11,436 bases of DNA from the NCBI GenBank assembly GCA_964390645.1, contig CAYMLL010000253.1:1-11436 (forward strand), written 5' to 3'. Made by a program: the position numbers and the translations under genes. Origin of the DNA: CAYMLL01 sp964390645 (GTDB lineage: Bacteria; Planctomycetota; UBA8108). Shown here in pieces: positions 1 through 6,911 of this stretch; positions within the stretch are counted from its first letter, which is position 1; every line of letters starts with the position of its first letter. The notes under the pieces are model-generated. The model worked only from the letters and a program-made list of their open reading frames with translations. It was not told the origin of the DNA and did not search any database.

Positions 1-1077
1 GCAGAGGGGGTCGATCACCGGCTGGCCGCCGTCGACGAGCTCCTGGTAGTAGTCGACTTGATACCAATCCTCGCAAAACTCCCAGACATTCCCGCGCATG
101 TCGTGGAGCCCGAAGGGGTTCGGTAACTTTTCACCGACAGGGTGCGTGGTGTTTCCGGAATTGCCGCACCACCACATATGGTCGACCGCCGGGGTGCAGG
201 GGTCGCAGCCATCCGCGTTGCATTCATCGCCCCAGGAGAACGCCGTCGAGGTGCCACCGCGACAAGCGTACTCCCATTGTGCCTCCGTCCGTAGCGAGAG
301 GCCCGTTCGGGCCAGGAAGCCGTCGGCGTCCTCGAGTTGAATCCAGGGAACCTGCTCCACGGGCAGGTCATCGCCAGTGAAGTCCGACGGGTTCGGGTTC
401 AGCGTCGCGTGCCCCTGAATCACCTGGGCGTATTCGGCCTGCGTCACCTCGTACTTTCCGATGAGGAACGAGCTCAGTGTCACCGTGTGCACCGGCCCTT
501 CCCTGTTATCCGGGTGCCGGTTCGGCTCGTCCTCGGGGCTTCCCATCTCGAACTCGCCCCCCGCCAGGAGCACGAAGACGATCCCGGTCTGATCGTGCGT
601 GTATTCGGGGTAGCCCTGCGCGTTGAACCCGAGAAAGGTGAAACCCTCGACCGCCCGAACCGCACACGACGGGAAGCTCACGCAGTCAAGATCGTCGGTG
701 GTCGGGTCGTCACCGCAATTCGGGAAAGAGTCAGCTGGCGGCGATCCACCGAGGAAGAGGAAGTTGAGCGTTCCGACCGGGTCGGAAAGGTCGACGATCC
801 CGTCATCGTTGGTGTCGGCGGCATCGTCGCAAGGCGGGGCCTCGGTCCCCAGGAAGAGGAATCCCAATGAGAAGACCGCGTCGGTGAGCTCGAGAACGCC
901 GTTCGCGTCGGCGTCCCCTCACCGGAACGCGACGCCCCCCTCCACCTGCGTGGAGACGAATCCCGAGCAGGCGAGCAGGGCGATACACAGGACGGTCAAG
1001 ATGGCTCGGTCTTCCATGCCACACCCTGCGGGTCTGGCAGCGAGCGGCAGCACGCACGTCGCGCTGGTTCGCTTCAT
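1..1077 (-). pseudogene. Secreted dockerin-like / SUMF1 (formylglycine-generating-enzyme-like) protein, 3' partial, interrupted by in-frame TGA
   Basis: Read on the minus strand, the frame from ATG at 1077 runs to the window edge (359 codons) with one stop, TGA at 919-921 (codon 53). A hydrophobic export segment follows an alternative start at 1017 (MEDRAILTVLCIALLACSG). After the stop come two calcium-loop repeats, residues 55-66 (DADANGVLELTD) and 88-99 (DTNDDGIVDLSD), as in planctomycete dockerin-like modules. A SUMF1 domain follows from about residue 165 (FVLLAGGEFEMGSPEDE, then GKYEVTQAEY, LRTEAQWEYACRGG, MRGNVWEFCEDWY). The SUMF1 end lies outside the window, so the catalytic cysteines of a true FGE cannot be checked. 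Planctomycetes carry many secreted SUMF1 proteins that are not sulfatase maturases, and this is probably one of them. The stop sits where the family usually has FRRGD, so CGA to TGA is the likely change. It could be a real nonsense mutation or a sequencing error. The start at 1077 is favoured by its ribosome binding site, the one at 1017 by the signal peptide. Confidence 0.8.
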
Positions 1078-1084
1078 GTTCCGT

Positions 1085-1091
1085 CTCTCCT
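1085..1091 (-). promoter_or_regulatory. Shine-Dalgarno site for the SUMF1 gene
   Basis: The minus strand reads AGGAGAG about 7 nt upstream of the ATG at 1077. It is the best ribosome binding site near this gene and favours 1077 over 1017 as the start. Confidence 0.55.
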
Positions 1092-1125
1092 GTTTGCTAC
1101 GATCAGGGAAACCCATATCCCTGCG

Positions 1126-1143
1126 CGCATCGTAGTCGATGCG
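1126..1143. repeat. Perfect 7-bp inverted repeat upstream of the SUMF1 gene
   Basis: CGCATCG and CGATGCG are separated by 4 nt. The dyad lies about 50 nt upstream of the SUMF1 start, in the position of a leader hairpin or an operator. No clear -10/-35 pair was found next to it, so its role is unknown. Confidence 0.4.
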
Positions 1144-1507
1144 GCGATCGCGATGAAGGACCTCCGGCCGGCTCGCGGTCACCCCCGTTGCCGCGTGAGC
1201 CCGTTCACGAGCACCGGGCGAATCGCTCACCACGCGGGCCGCAGGCCCGCGGCCTCGGAGGCGTGACCTGCCTCCGGGTCCGGTGTTGTAGATCATGCGA
1301 CCTCGCGCCCCCTGCAACCGGGCCTCCACTTGACCGAATCGGGGCGTATGCCCCCGAATTCGACGCCAGTGTCGTTTGCTACTCCGAGCGGCGTTGGTGC
1401 ATGAATCCCCCCCGACGGAAGTGCGGTATCACTTGGACTTTGCGAACCGTTCTTGAGGAGCCGGGCGCATGCCCGCTGTGAAGTCGAGTCTCGTTCACCC
1501 GGCATAG

Positions 1508-1642
1508 AAGACCGAGTACCACGTCAGGAACCGGCGTCAGTATGACCGGGGGCTACGTTCGCGAGGCGACGTGACGATCCCGTTCAGCGAGGAGGCGACC
1601 GCGAACGGGATCTCGAAGTCAACTGGAAGGCCCGTCGAGTGA
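1508..1642 (+). pseudogene. IS5-like transposase, N-terminal fragment
   Basis: The frame encodes 44 residues (KTEYHVRNRRQYDRGLRSRG, then DVTIPFSEEA) that match in pattern the N-terminus of IS5-group DDE transposases, where the usual form is roughly K-Y-x-V-x-N-W-x-x-Y-D-x-x-L-x-x-R-G-x-x-T-x-W-F-S-E-E-A. The two conserved tryptophans are replaced by R and P here. The frame opens directly after a TAG (1505-1507) with no start codon and ends at TGA 1640-1642, so neither the start nor the catalytic DDE core is present. It is a dead remnant of an insertion sequence. I saw no convincing terminal inverted repeats. The family assignment is from memory of the motif, without an alignment. Confidence 0.65.
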
Positions 1643-1649
1643 GGAGGCC

Positions 1650-1796
1650 TCACAGCAACTCGTCACCGCCGGAAGGATCCTGGTTGAACTTCTCCTCGGA
1701 CTCGGGCCGCACCGGCGAGTATTCCCGGTCAAGCGCCTTGCTGAACATGAAGTAGCTGCGGAGGCTGTTCAACCTGTCCGCGACCTGCACGTTACC
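1650..1796 (-). pseudogene. Unrecognised protein, C-terminal coding remnant
   Basis: On the minus strand an open frame of 48 codons ends with TGA at 1650-1652 and is preceded by a TAG at 1797-1799. It contains no start codon near its head. It reads as protein-like sequence (VADRLNSLRSYFMFSKALD, then a charged tail ending GGDELL), and almost every codon ends in G or C, as in the real genes of this window. It therefore looks like the tail of a gene whose 5' part was lost. I do not recognise the family. It could be a chance open frame in GC-rich DNA. Confidence 0.35.
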
Positions 1797-1818
1797 CTAT
1801 CATACATGCTGGTGCTCG

Positions 1819-1908
1819 ATGACTGACGAGCTGGCCGGCGTCCACGGCAGTCGTTACAAGCAGCTCAGCCAGTTCGACGGGAATGTCGTCAAGAAACTGA
1901 TCGCATGA
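1819..1908 (+). CDS. Short ORF or C-terminal gene remnant overlapping the DUF1552 start
   Basis: ATG at 1819 opens 29 codons (MTDELAGVHGSRYKQLSQFD and a KKLIA end). Its stop shares four bases (ATGA, 1905-1908) with the start of the DUF1552 gene. No good ribosome binding site precedes either start. The overlap suggests that translation of the DUF1552 gene was, or is, coupled to an upstream reading frame. The peptide looks like the end of a larger protein, and the same frame is closed upstream by TAG at 1753-1755. Family not recognised. It is either a leader-like small ORF or the stub of a truncated operon gene. Confidence 0.35.
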   Translation: MTDELAGVHGSRYKQLSQFDGNVVKKLIA

Positions 1909-3188
1909 CTACAACGAGGCTGAATCGGCGCGATTTCCTGCGCGGAGCGGGCGGTGCACTGGTGGCCCTGCCTCACCTGAACCTGATGGCCGAGAGGCCG
2001 AAGGGGGCGTGCGCCGGGGGGTGGCGTTTGGGGTGGGGGGGGGGGGGGCCTGGGTGGGGGTGGGTCCCCATGCTTTTTTCCCGGGGGGCGGCGGGCCGGA
2101 ACTACAAGGCGCCGGAGTTGATCCAGCAGCTGGTGCAGCACCGCCAACGGTTCACCATCTTCTCGGGCCTGGACCACGGCACGGAGGGCGTGGGCGGGCA
2201 TGGCGGTGTGCACGCGTTTCTCTCGGGCATTCTCTCCAAGCACTCGCGGGGGTTCCGTGAAAAGAACATCACCGTGGACCAGAAGGCGGCGGCCCACGTG
2301 GGCGCATCCACTCGGTATCCCTCCCTGCAGCTCACCGCGGGCAGCGAGTCCGGGGGCCTCCTTTCGTGGAATGCCGCCGGCGTGGCCATTCCGCCCATCC
2401 GCGATCTGCGGGTCCTCTTTGCCATGTTGTTTGAGGCGACCGGGCCTCGGCGGACGAGCGTGCTCGAGCGCGTGCATCAGCAGCAGATGAGCATCCTGGA
2501 CTTGGTGCAGGCCGACGCGGAGATTCTGCAAAAGCACGTCGGCCGGGAGGACCGGGAGAAGCTCGACCAGTACTTCACGTCCGTACGGTCGCTCGAGAAA
2601 CGACTCACCCGATCGTCTGCATGGCTGAACCGGCCCAAGCCGAAGGTGAGCTACGAGTTTCCCGCGAGGGCAGACGAAGTGGACTTTGTCGACCGCGTGC
2701 CGCTGTATTACGACCTGGCCGCGCTGGCCCTGCAGACCGACTCGACCCGCGTAATCACCCTGGAGTTTTCCGGCCTCGGGCAAAACTCCGGCGGCTTTCC
2801 CATCACGCGGGGGTACCACCAGCTCACCCACCACGGCAAGGTGGCCAGCTACATCAAGGAGCTGTCCATCATCGAGCGTTTTCACACGAAGCAATTCGGG
2901 CGTTTCCTCGACCAGCTGGAGGCCGTGCGCGAACCGGATGGCAAGACGCTGCTGGACAACACCATGGCCCTCCTGGGCAGCGGCATGGGGAACGCAAGTT
3001 CGCACAGCAACAAGAATTTGCCACTGCTGCTGGCCGGCGGCGGCTTCCGGCACGGCCAGCATCTGCGCTTCGAGCCGGGAAAGGTGCCGGCGGCCAACCT
3101 CTTTGTCTCCATGCTCCAACGCTTTGGTCTGCAGACCGATTCCTTCAACCGTTCCACCGGCACATTGAACGGCCTGCTAGTGGCATGA
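1905..3188 (+). CDS. DUF1552 family protein, Tat-exported
   Basis: The 427-residue protein starts with a twin-arginine signal (NRRDFLRGAGGALVALP, residues 7-23), so it should be exported folded through the Tat pathway. The rest matches the DUF1552 pattern: a GLDHGTEG segment and HGGVHAFLSGIL (about 88-110), SWNAAGVAIPPIRDLR in the middle, LVQADAEILQKHVGREDREK followed by the EYFxS-like QYFTSVRSLEK, then LLDNTMALLGSGMGNASSHS, LPLLLAGGG and a C-terminal STGTLNGLL. DUF1552 proteins are widespread in planctomycetes and verrucomicrobia, next to DUF1592-type cytochrome proteins. Their biochemical function is not established. Length is normal for the family. Residues about 31-63 are abnormal (G- and W-rich, from a poly-G tract), and part of the expected motif there appears in another frame. 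The ATG at 1905 is fixed by the Tat motif and the ATGA overlap. The next gene overlaps this stop by 4 nt. Confidence 0.88.
   Translation: MTTTRLNRRDFLRGAGGALVALPHLNLMAERPKGACAGGWRLGWGGGGPGWGWVPMLFSRGAAGRNYKAPELIQQLVQHRQRFTIFSGLDHGTEGVGGHGGVHAFLSGILSKHSRGFREKNITVDQKAAAHVGASTRYPSLQLTAGSESGGLLSWNAAGVAIPPIRDLRVLFAMLFEATGPRRTSVLERVHQQQMSILDLVQADAEILQKHVGREDREKLDQYFTSVRSLEKRLTRSSAWLNRPKPKVSYEFPARADEVDFVDRVPLYYDLAALALQTDSTRVITLEFSGLGQNSGGFPITRGYHQLTHHGKVASYIKELSIIERFHTKQFGRFLDQLEAVREPDGKTLLDNTMALLGSGMGNASSHSNKNLPLLLAGGGFRHGQHLRFEPGKVPAANLFVSMLQRFGLQTDSFNRSTGTLNGLLVA
2016..2098 (+). other. G-rich low-complexity tract with a local frame switch inside the DUF1552 gene
   Basis: This stretch contains a run of 14 G (2035-2048) and several other runs of 5-6 G and a run of 6 T, unlike any other part of the window. 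Read in the gene's frame it gives GGGGPGWGWVPMLFSRGAAG. Read in the next frame (phase of position 2009) part of it gives VGPHAFFPGG, which resembles the family's PNGVxPxAFFP-type motif. The frame that continues afterwards (AGRNYKAPELIQQL) is again the gene's own. At least two compensating length errors in homopolymers are therefore likely. Confidence 0.6.
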
Positions 3189-5713
3189 GAGCTGCACGTT
3201 CAATCGGGTTGCTGGCGGCCCTTTCGATATGGGCCTCCACCGGGATGGGTGCGGAACTGGCGCCCGCGGTGCCGACCTTCGTCAAGCGTTATTGCATCGA
3301 GTGTCACGACGCGGAGACCGAAAAGGGCGACCGCAATTTCGAGCCCTTCCTGTCCAGTCCGGGGAAGGTCACCCATCATGAAATCCTCAGGGAGATGCTC
3401 GACCAGCTGAACCTCGGTGAGATGCCGCCGCGCAAGAAGAACGTCGCCCGGCCACCGGATTCGGACCGCCGCGCGGTGGTGGCGGCCCTGGACAGCTACC
3501 TTGGCGCGGCCGCGGAGGCCCAGGCGCCACCATCCACGGTGATGCGCCGCCTGACGCGCCATGAGTACAACTACACGATGCGCGATCTTCTGGGTATCGA
3601 CACGACGGCGGCTGACGCGACGAGGCTGTTCCCTGACGATCTCCACCTCCGTGGTTTCGCGAACCACGGCCCGGCGCAGGCATTGTCCGGCCATCAACTC
3701 CGCCTCTACATGCAGGCTGCGCGCGCCTATCTCGACCGCGCCCTGGTCTTCGGGCAGAACCGGCCCGATGTGCAGCGGTGGACGTTCAAGCCGGAGGATT
3801 TCAATCATGAGAGCAAGAACGTGGGCACGGTGCGCTACCGCGTGATCGCCAGGGACGGCGCGCACCTGGACATCGGCCACGGCCAGCCCGTGGACAGCGG
3901 GCCGACTTACCCGAAGAAGTTTGCCAATCGTGGCGTCCCGCAAGATGGCCGGTATCGCATCCGCGTGAAGGCCACCGCCGTGGGGAGGAAGAATCCGTAC
4001 GACCCGAAGCTCTTCCGGATCGATCTCTCCCAGCCGCTGCAGATGGGCCTTTGGCACGTGCCCGACATGTCGTTCCTGAAGAAGAGATCGTCCGAAGGGC
4101 GCGTGTTCATCCGGGCGTTCGACCTCGCGGATAACGAGCCAAAGACCCATGAGGCAACGGTGTGGATGCCGGCGGGTTCATCGCCATTCGTCCACTGGAT
4201 CAACGGCCTCGGCTCCAGCAAGCGGCCGCTGAGGTTGATCATCGAACGCTATCACCCGGAGGCCAAACGCAAATCCCGAACCGAGGTCGACCGGCTCGAG
4301 GAGGCGGGCCTGCCCGTGCCCCGAGATGCGCTGGTGCAGAAGGTCTGGATCTCGGACCTTTACCAGGGCCCGCGTGTGCGCATTTTCGAGATGACGATCG
4401 AGGGGCCTCTTCACGAACAATGGCCGCCTGCCGGGCACCGGAAAATTGTGGGCACGGAGACGGATGCGGCCAAAGTGGACCTCGAAGAAACTCTGCTCAC
4501 TTTTGCCGCCAAGGCCTTTCGGCGGCCCGTGAAACGGGAGGAGATCGCCCATCACATCCGCTTCGTCCACGACCGCGTGGCTGCGAGCGTGGATTCCGCC
4601 GAGGCGCTGAAGCAGGGCCTGACCGCGGTCCTGTCCTCCCCGCGCTTCCTTTTCCTTGACGAGGGCGACGTCCAGCGAGGGGCGCGGCTGGATGACTTCC
4701 AGCTGGCCACCCGCCTCTCCTATGCGCTCTGGTGTTCCACCCCGGATGAGCGCCTCCAGCGTTTGGCCGCCGAGGGACGGCTGCGGCATGGGCCGACCCT
4801 GCGGGCCGAGACCGAGCGACTGCTCGAGGATCCGCGCGCCCAGGCCTTTGTCCGCCACTTCACCGACGCCTGGCTGCGCCTGGACAGGATCGGTTCCATG
4901 CCGCCGGGCAACAAGCAGTTCCCTGCCTACTACCGCGACCGGCTGGAGAGCGCCATGCAGACCGAGACGCGTCTGTTCGTGGGCCACGTGTTGCGGCACA
5001 ACCGGCCGATTCCCGAGCTTCTGACTGCCCGCCACAGTTTTCTCAATGGCGCGCTGGCGCGGCATTACGGCGTGCCCGGCGTGGTGGGCGAGGACTTTCG
5101 CCTCGTCAACCTGCCCGGCAGCGCCCGCCGTGGCGGATTGCTCGGGCACGCCAGCGTGTTGACTGCCACGGCCAACGGCGTGGAGACCTCGCCGGTCACG
5201 CGCGGAGTCTGGGTGCTGGAGAGCCTGCTCGGCACGCCGCCCTCCCCGCCGCCGCCAGATGTCCCGGCCATCGAGCCGGACACGCGCGGCGCCACCACCA
5301 TTCGCGACCAGCTGGCCAGGCACCGGCACGTGACGGCCTGCGCCGATTGCCACTCCAAGATTGACCCATGGGGATTCGCCCTGGAGTACTTTGATCCCAT
5401 CGGCGGCCTGCGCACGTACTACCCGAGGACCAACCGCCGGGGTAAAGGCCGGCCCATCGACGGGTCAGGCCAGCTGCCCTCCGGCGAGCAAGTCCGCGAC
5501 GAGGCCGACCTGCGCCGATTGCTCGCCGCGCGCAAGGCACTGCTCACCCGCAACCTCACGAACAAGCTGCTGCTGCATGCCACCGGTCGCGAGCCCAACT
5601 TCCGCGATCGAGTGGCTGTCAACCGCATCGTCGAGCGATCCCTCGCAGGCGGCAATGGCTTCGGCGACCTGCTCTTCTCCGTCATTGCCAGCGACCTCTT
5701 CACCCGGCGCTGA
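3185..5713 (+). CDS. DUF1592-family multidomain protein with two cytochrome c haem sites
   Basis: The 842-residue protein has a Sec signal peptide (MRAARSIGLLAALSIWASTG, cut near residue 23). Domain order from motifs: planctomycete cytochrome c (CIECH, 37-41); DUF1587 (RRLTRHEYNYTMRDLLGID, about 121-139); an insert of about 230 residues rich in beta-type sequence (GRYRIRVKATAVG, then VWISDLYQGP and MTIEGPLHEQWPP); DUF1595 (LLTFAAKAFRRPVKREEI, about 437-490); DUF1592 (LDDFQLATRLSYALWCSTPD through FLNGALARHYG, about 502-629); DUF1588 (RRGGLLGHASVLTATANGVE through a second haem site CADCH, 719-723, and KIDPWGFALEYFDPIGGLR); DUF1585 at the C-terminus (LLLHATGREPNFRD to the end). This is the full-length family architecture. 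It predicts an exported two-haem protein, probably an electron carrier or oxidoreductase, but no substrate is known for the family. The start at 3185 is chosen because a signal peptide follows it and because ATGA overlaps the DUF1552 stop. An open frame extends upstream to 2621, but only as a shadow of DUF1552. Confidence 0.9.
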   Translation: MRAARSIGLLAALSIWASTGMGAELAPAVPTFVKRYCIECHDAETEKGDRNFEPFLSSPGKVTHHEILREMLDQLNLGEMPPRKKNVARPPDSDRRAVVAALDSYLGAAAEAQAPPSTVMRRLTRHEYNYTMRDLLGIDTTAADATRLFPDDLHLRGFANHGPAQALSGHQLRLYMQAARAYLDRALVFGQNRPDVQRWTFKPEDFNHESKNVGTVRYRVIARDGAHLDIGHGQPVDSGPTYPKKFANRGVPQDGRYRIRVKATAVGRKNPYDPKLFRIDLSQPLQMGLWHVPDMSFLKKRSSEGRVFIRAFDLADNEPKTHEATVWMPAGSSPFVHWINGLGSSKRPLRLIIERYHPEAKRKSRTEVDRLEEAGLPVPRDALVQKVWISDLYQGPRVRIFEMTIEGPLHEQWPPAGHRKIVGTETDAAKVDLEETLLTFAAKAFRRPVKREEIAHHIRFVHDRVAASVDSAEALKQGLTAVLSSPRFLFLDEGDVQRGARLDDFQLATRLSYALWCSTPDERLQRLAAEGRLRHGPTLRAETERLLEDPRAQAFVRHFTDAWLRLDRIGSMPPGNKQFPAYYRDRLESAMQTETRLFVGHVLRHNRPIPELLTARHSFLNGALARHYGVPGVVGEDFRLVNLPGSARRGGLLGHASVLTATANGVETSPVTRGVWVLESLLGTPPSPPPPDVPAIEPDTRGATTIRDQLARHRHVTACADCHSKIDPWGFALEYFDPIGGLRTYYPRTNRRGKGRPIDGSGQLPSGEQVRDEADLRRLLAARKALLTRNLTNKLLLHATGREPNFRDRVAVNRIVERSLAGGNGFGDLLFSVIASDLFTRR

Positions 5714-5719
5714 GGAATC

Positions 5720-6865
5720 ATGCAGATCATTTGCGTTCTTTCCGTGGCCCTTCCGTTGGTCGTGAGCGCTGAATGGAAGAAGCACGTTGTTGCCGAATCC
5801 CGGGGCATGATCAACTCGGCCGTGGCTGCCGACTGGAATGGCGACGGACGGATGGACGTGATCGCCTCCCTGGATGGCCGGGTCGCCCTCTTTCAGGGCC
5901 CCGATTGGCAGGCGCACACGCTGCACACCTTTGGCCCGGGCCGATCGCGCAACAAGCCCCGGAGCACCTGCATCCACAGTTGTCTGATGGATGTGGACGG
6001 GGATGGGGATCAGGATTTCATCGGCTCGAACAACACGGTTTTCTGGCTGGAATGTCCCGCCAAGCCGCTGGGTGGCCCGTGGAAACACCGCACGGTGGAT
6101 GACGAGATTCTCGGCACACACTGCCTCATCACCGGCGATGTGAATCGCGACGGCCGGCCCGATCTGATCGCCAACTCCGGCCGCGGCGCCGCGAAGACAT
6201 CCGTTCCCAATTCACTGACCTGGCTGCAGGTGCCCGGAAATCCGCACACGGCCAAGGCCTGGACCCGGCACGTGTTCGCCCGGGGCGATGCCCCCGGCGC
6301 CTCGCACTACACGGGCATTGGCGACGTGAATGGCGACCGCCGCCCCGACATCAGTTGCGCGGCCAAGGGCGGCGACGGCTTTCCCGGCGGCCAGTGGTTC
6401 GCCTGGTGGGAACAGCCCGAGGACCCCACACGGCCGTGGAAAAAACACCTGCTCGCGGCCAACCAACCCGGTGCCACCAACATCATGCCCGCGGATTTCA
6501 ACGGCGACGGGCACACCGACTACTTCGCCACCCGCGGCCACGGGCATGGCGTCCTGTGGTTCAAGGGGCCGGAGTTCACGCTCATCGAGATCGATCCAGG
6601 AATCCTCTTTCCCCATTCCCTCGATCTCGCCGACCTGGACAACGACGGCGACCTCGACGCGGTCACCTGCAGCAAGGACGCGGTGGACGTGGCCGCGTGG
6701 TACGAAAACAACGGTCAGGGCCAGTTCACCCGGCGCGTCATCGCCGTCAGGCAGGGCTCCTACGACACGCGCGCCATCGACATGGACGGTGACGGGGACA
6801 AGGACATCCTCATCGCCGGTCACACCAGCAACAACGTCGTCTGGCTCGAGAACCCGTTGAAATGA
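5720..6865 (+). CDS. Secreted VCBS / FG-GAP repeat protein (seven-repeat propeller)
   Basis: The 381-residue protein begins with a signal peptide (MQIICVLSVALPLVVSAEWK, cut near residue 17). It then carries seven calcium-loop repeats of the form D-x-[DN]-x-D-G-x-x-D: residues 38-46 (DWNGDGRMD), 91-99, 140-148, 202-210, 259-267, 305-313 and 354-362 (DMDGDGDKD). The fourth has R for G (DVNGDRRPD). Between repeats there are recurrent segments such as VFWLECP, LTWLQVPG, WFAWWEQPE, VLWFKGPE and VVWLENP, the strand pattern of FG-GAP/VCBS beta-propellers. Such proteins bind ligands or scaffold at the cell surface, and no catalytic motif is visible. It starts 6 nt after the DUF1592 gene, with GAGGA at 5712-5716 as a close-set ribosome binding site that overlaps the previous stop. 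It is therefore almost certainly in the same operon and exported with its partners. Confidence 0.88.
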   Translation: MQIICVLSVALPLVVSAEWKKHVVAESRGMINSAVAADWNGDGRMDVIASLDGRVALFQGPDWQAHTLHTFGPGRSRNKPRSTCIHSCLMDVDGDGDQDFIGSNNTVFWLECPAKPLGGPWKHRTVDDEILGTHCLITGDVNRDGRPDLIANSGRGAAKTSVPNSLTWLQVPGNPHTAKAWTRHVFARGDAPGASHYTGIGDVNGDRRPDISCAAKGGDGFPGGQWFAWWEQPEDPTRPWKKHLLAANQPGATNIMPADFNGDGHTDYFATRGHGHGVLWFKGPEFTLIEIDPGILFPHSLDLADLDNDGDLDAVTCSKDAVDVAAWYENNGQGQFTRRVIAVRQGSYDTRAIDMDGDGDKDILIAGHTSNNVVWLENPLK

Positions 6866-6871
6866 TTACCT

Positions 6872-6897
6872 CCCGGCCTGAAACACCTCAGGCTGGG
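6872..6897 (+). terminator. Hairpin after the VCBS gene, possible terminator or attenuator
   Basis: A 10-bp stem (CCCGGCCTGA / TCAGGCTGGG, one G-T pair) with a 6-nt loop begins 6 nt after the VCBS stop. It is followed only by GTCTCTG rather than a clean T-tract. It may end the DUF1552-DUF1592-VCBS transcript, or reduce transcription into the sulfatase genes. Confidence 0.4.
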
Positions 6898-6911
6898 TCT
6901 CTGCTGATTCG

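Larger units (their letters stand above)
1078..1507. other. Intergenic stretch without a supportable gene; three small hairpins
   Basis: No reading frame here shows recognisable protein sequence. Besides the dyad at 1126-1143 there are three short hairpins: 1234-1250 (GCGGGCC, 3-nt loop, GGCCCGC, perfect), 1336-1361 (a 9-bp stem with one bulge around CGTATG) and 1462-1475 (CGGGC, loop GCAT, GCCCG). The last two have similar cores. None is followed by a T-tract, so they are not typical intrinsic terminators. The promoter of the minus-strand SUMF1 gene should lie in the first 100 nt, but I cannot place it. Confidence 0.5.

Noticed and set aside
337..1135. Plus-strand open frames at 337-870 and 623-1135
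   Set aside because: They lie opposite the SUMF1/dockerin gene, whose protein sequence is clearly family-like on the minus strand.
1798..1803. TATCAT as a -10 box for the DUF1552 operon
   Set aside because: No matching -35 element at 16-18 nt. One hexamer alone is not evidence.
2035..2048. G-quadruplex as a regulatory element
   Set aside because: The G-run lies in coding sequence at a point of apparent frame error and is more simply explained as a sequence artefact.
1854..3119. Long minus-strand open frame (421 codons) opposite the DUF1552 gene
   Set aside because: It is the antisense shadow of a well-supported GC-rich gene. Its product has no motif or signal, and codon bias belongs to the plus strand.
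2621..3184. Upstream extension of the DUF1592 reading frame
   Set aside because: This part overlaps DUF1552 in another frame and gives arginine/proline-rich nonsense. The signal peptide begins at 3185.
4178..5353. Long minus-strand open frame (391 codons) opposite the DUF1592 gene
   Set aside because: Antisense shadow. The plus strand carries two CxxCH sites and a full family architecture.
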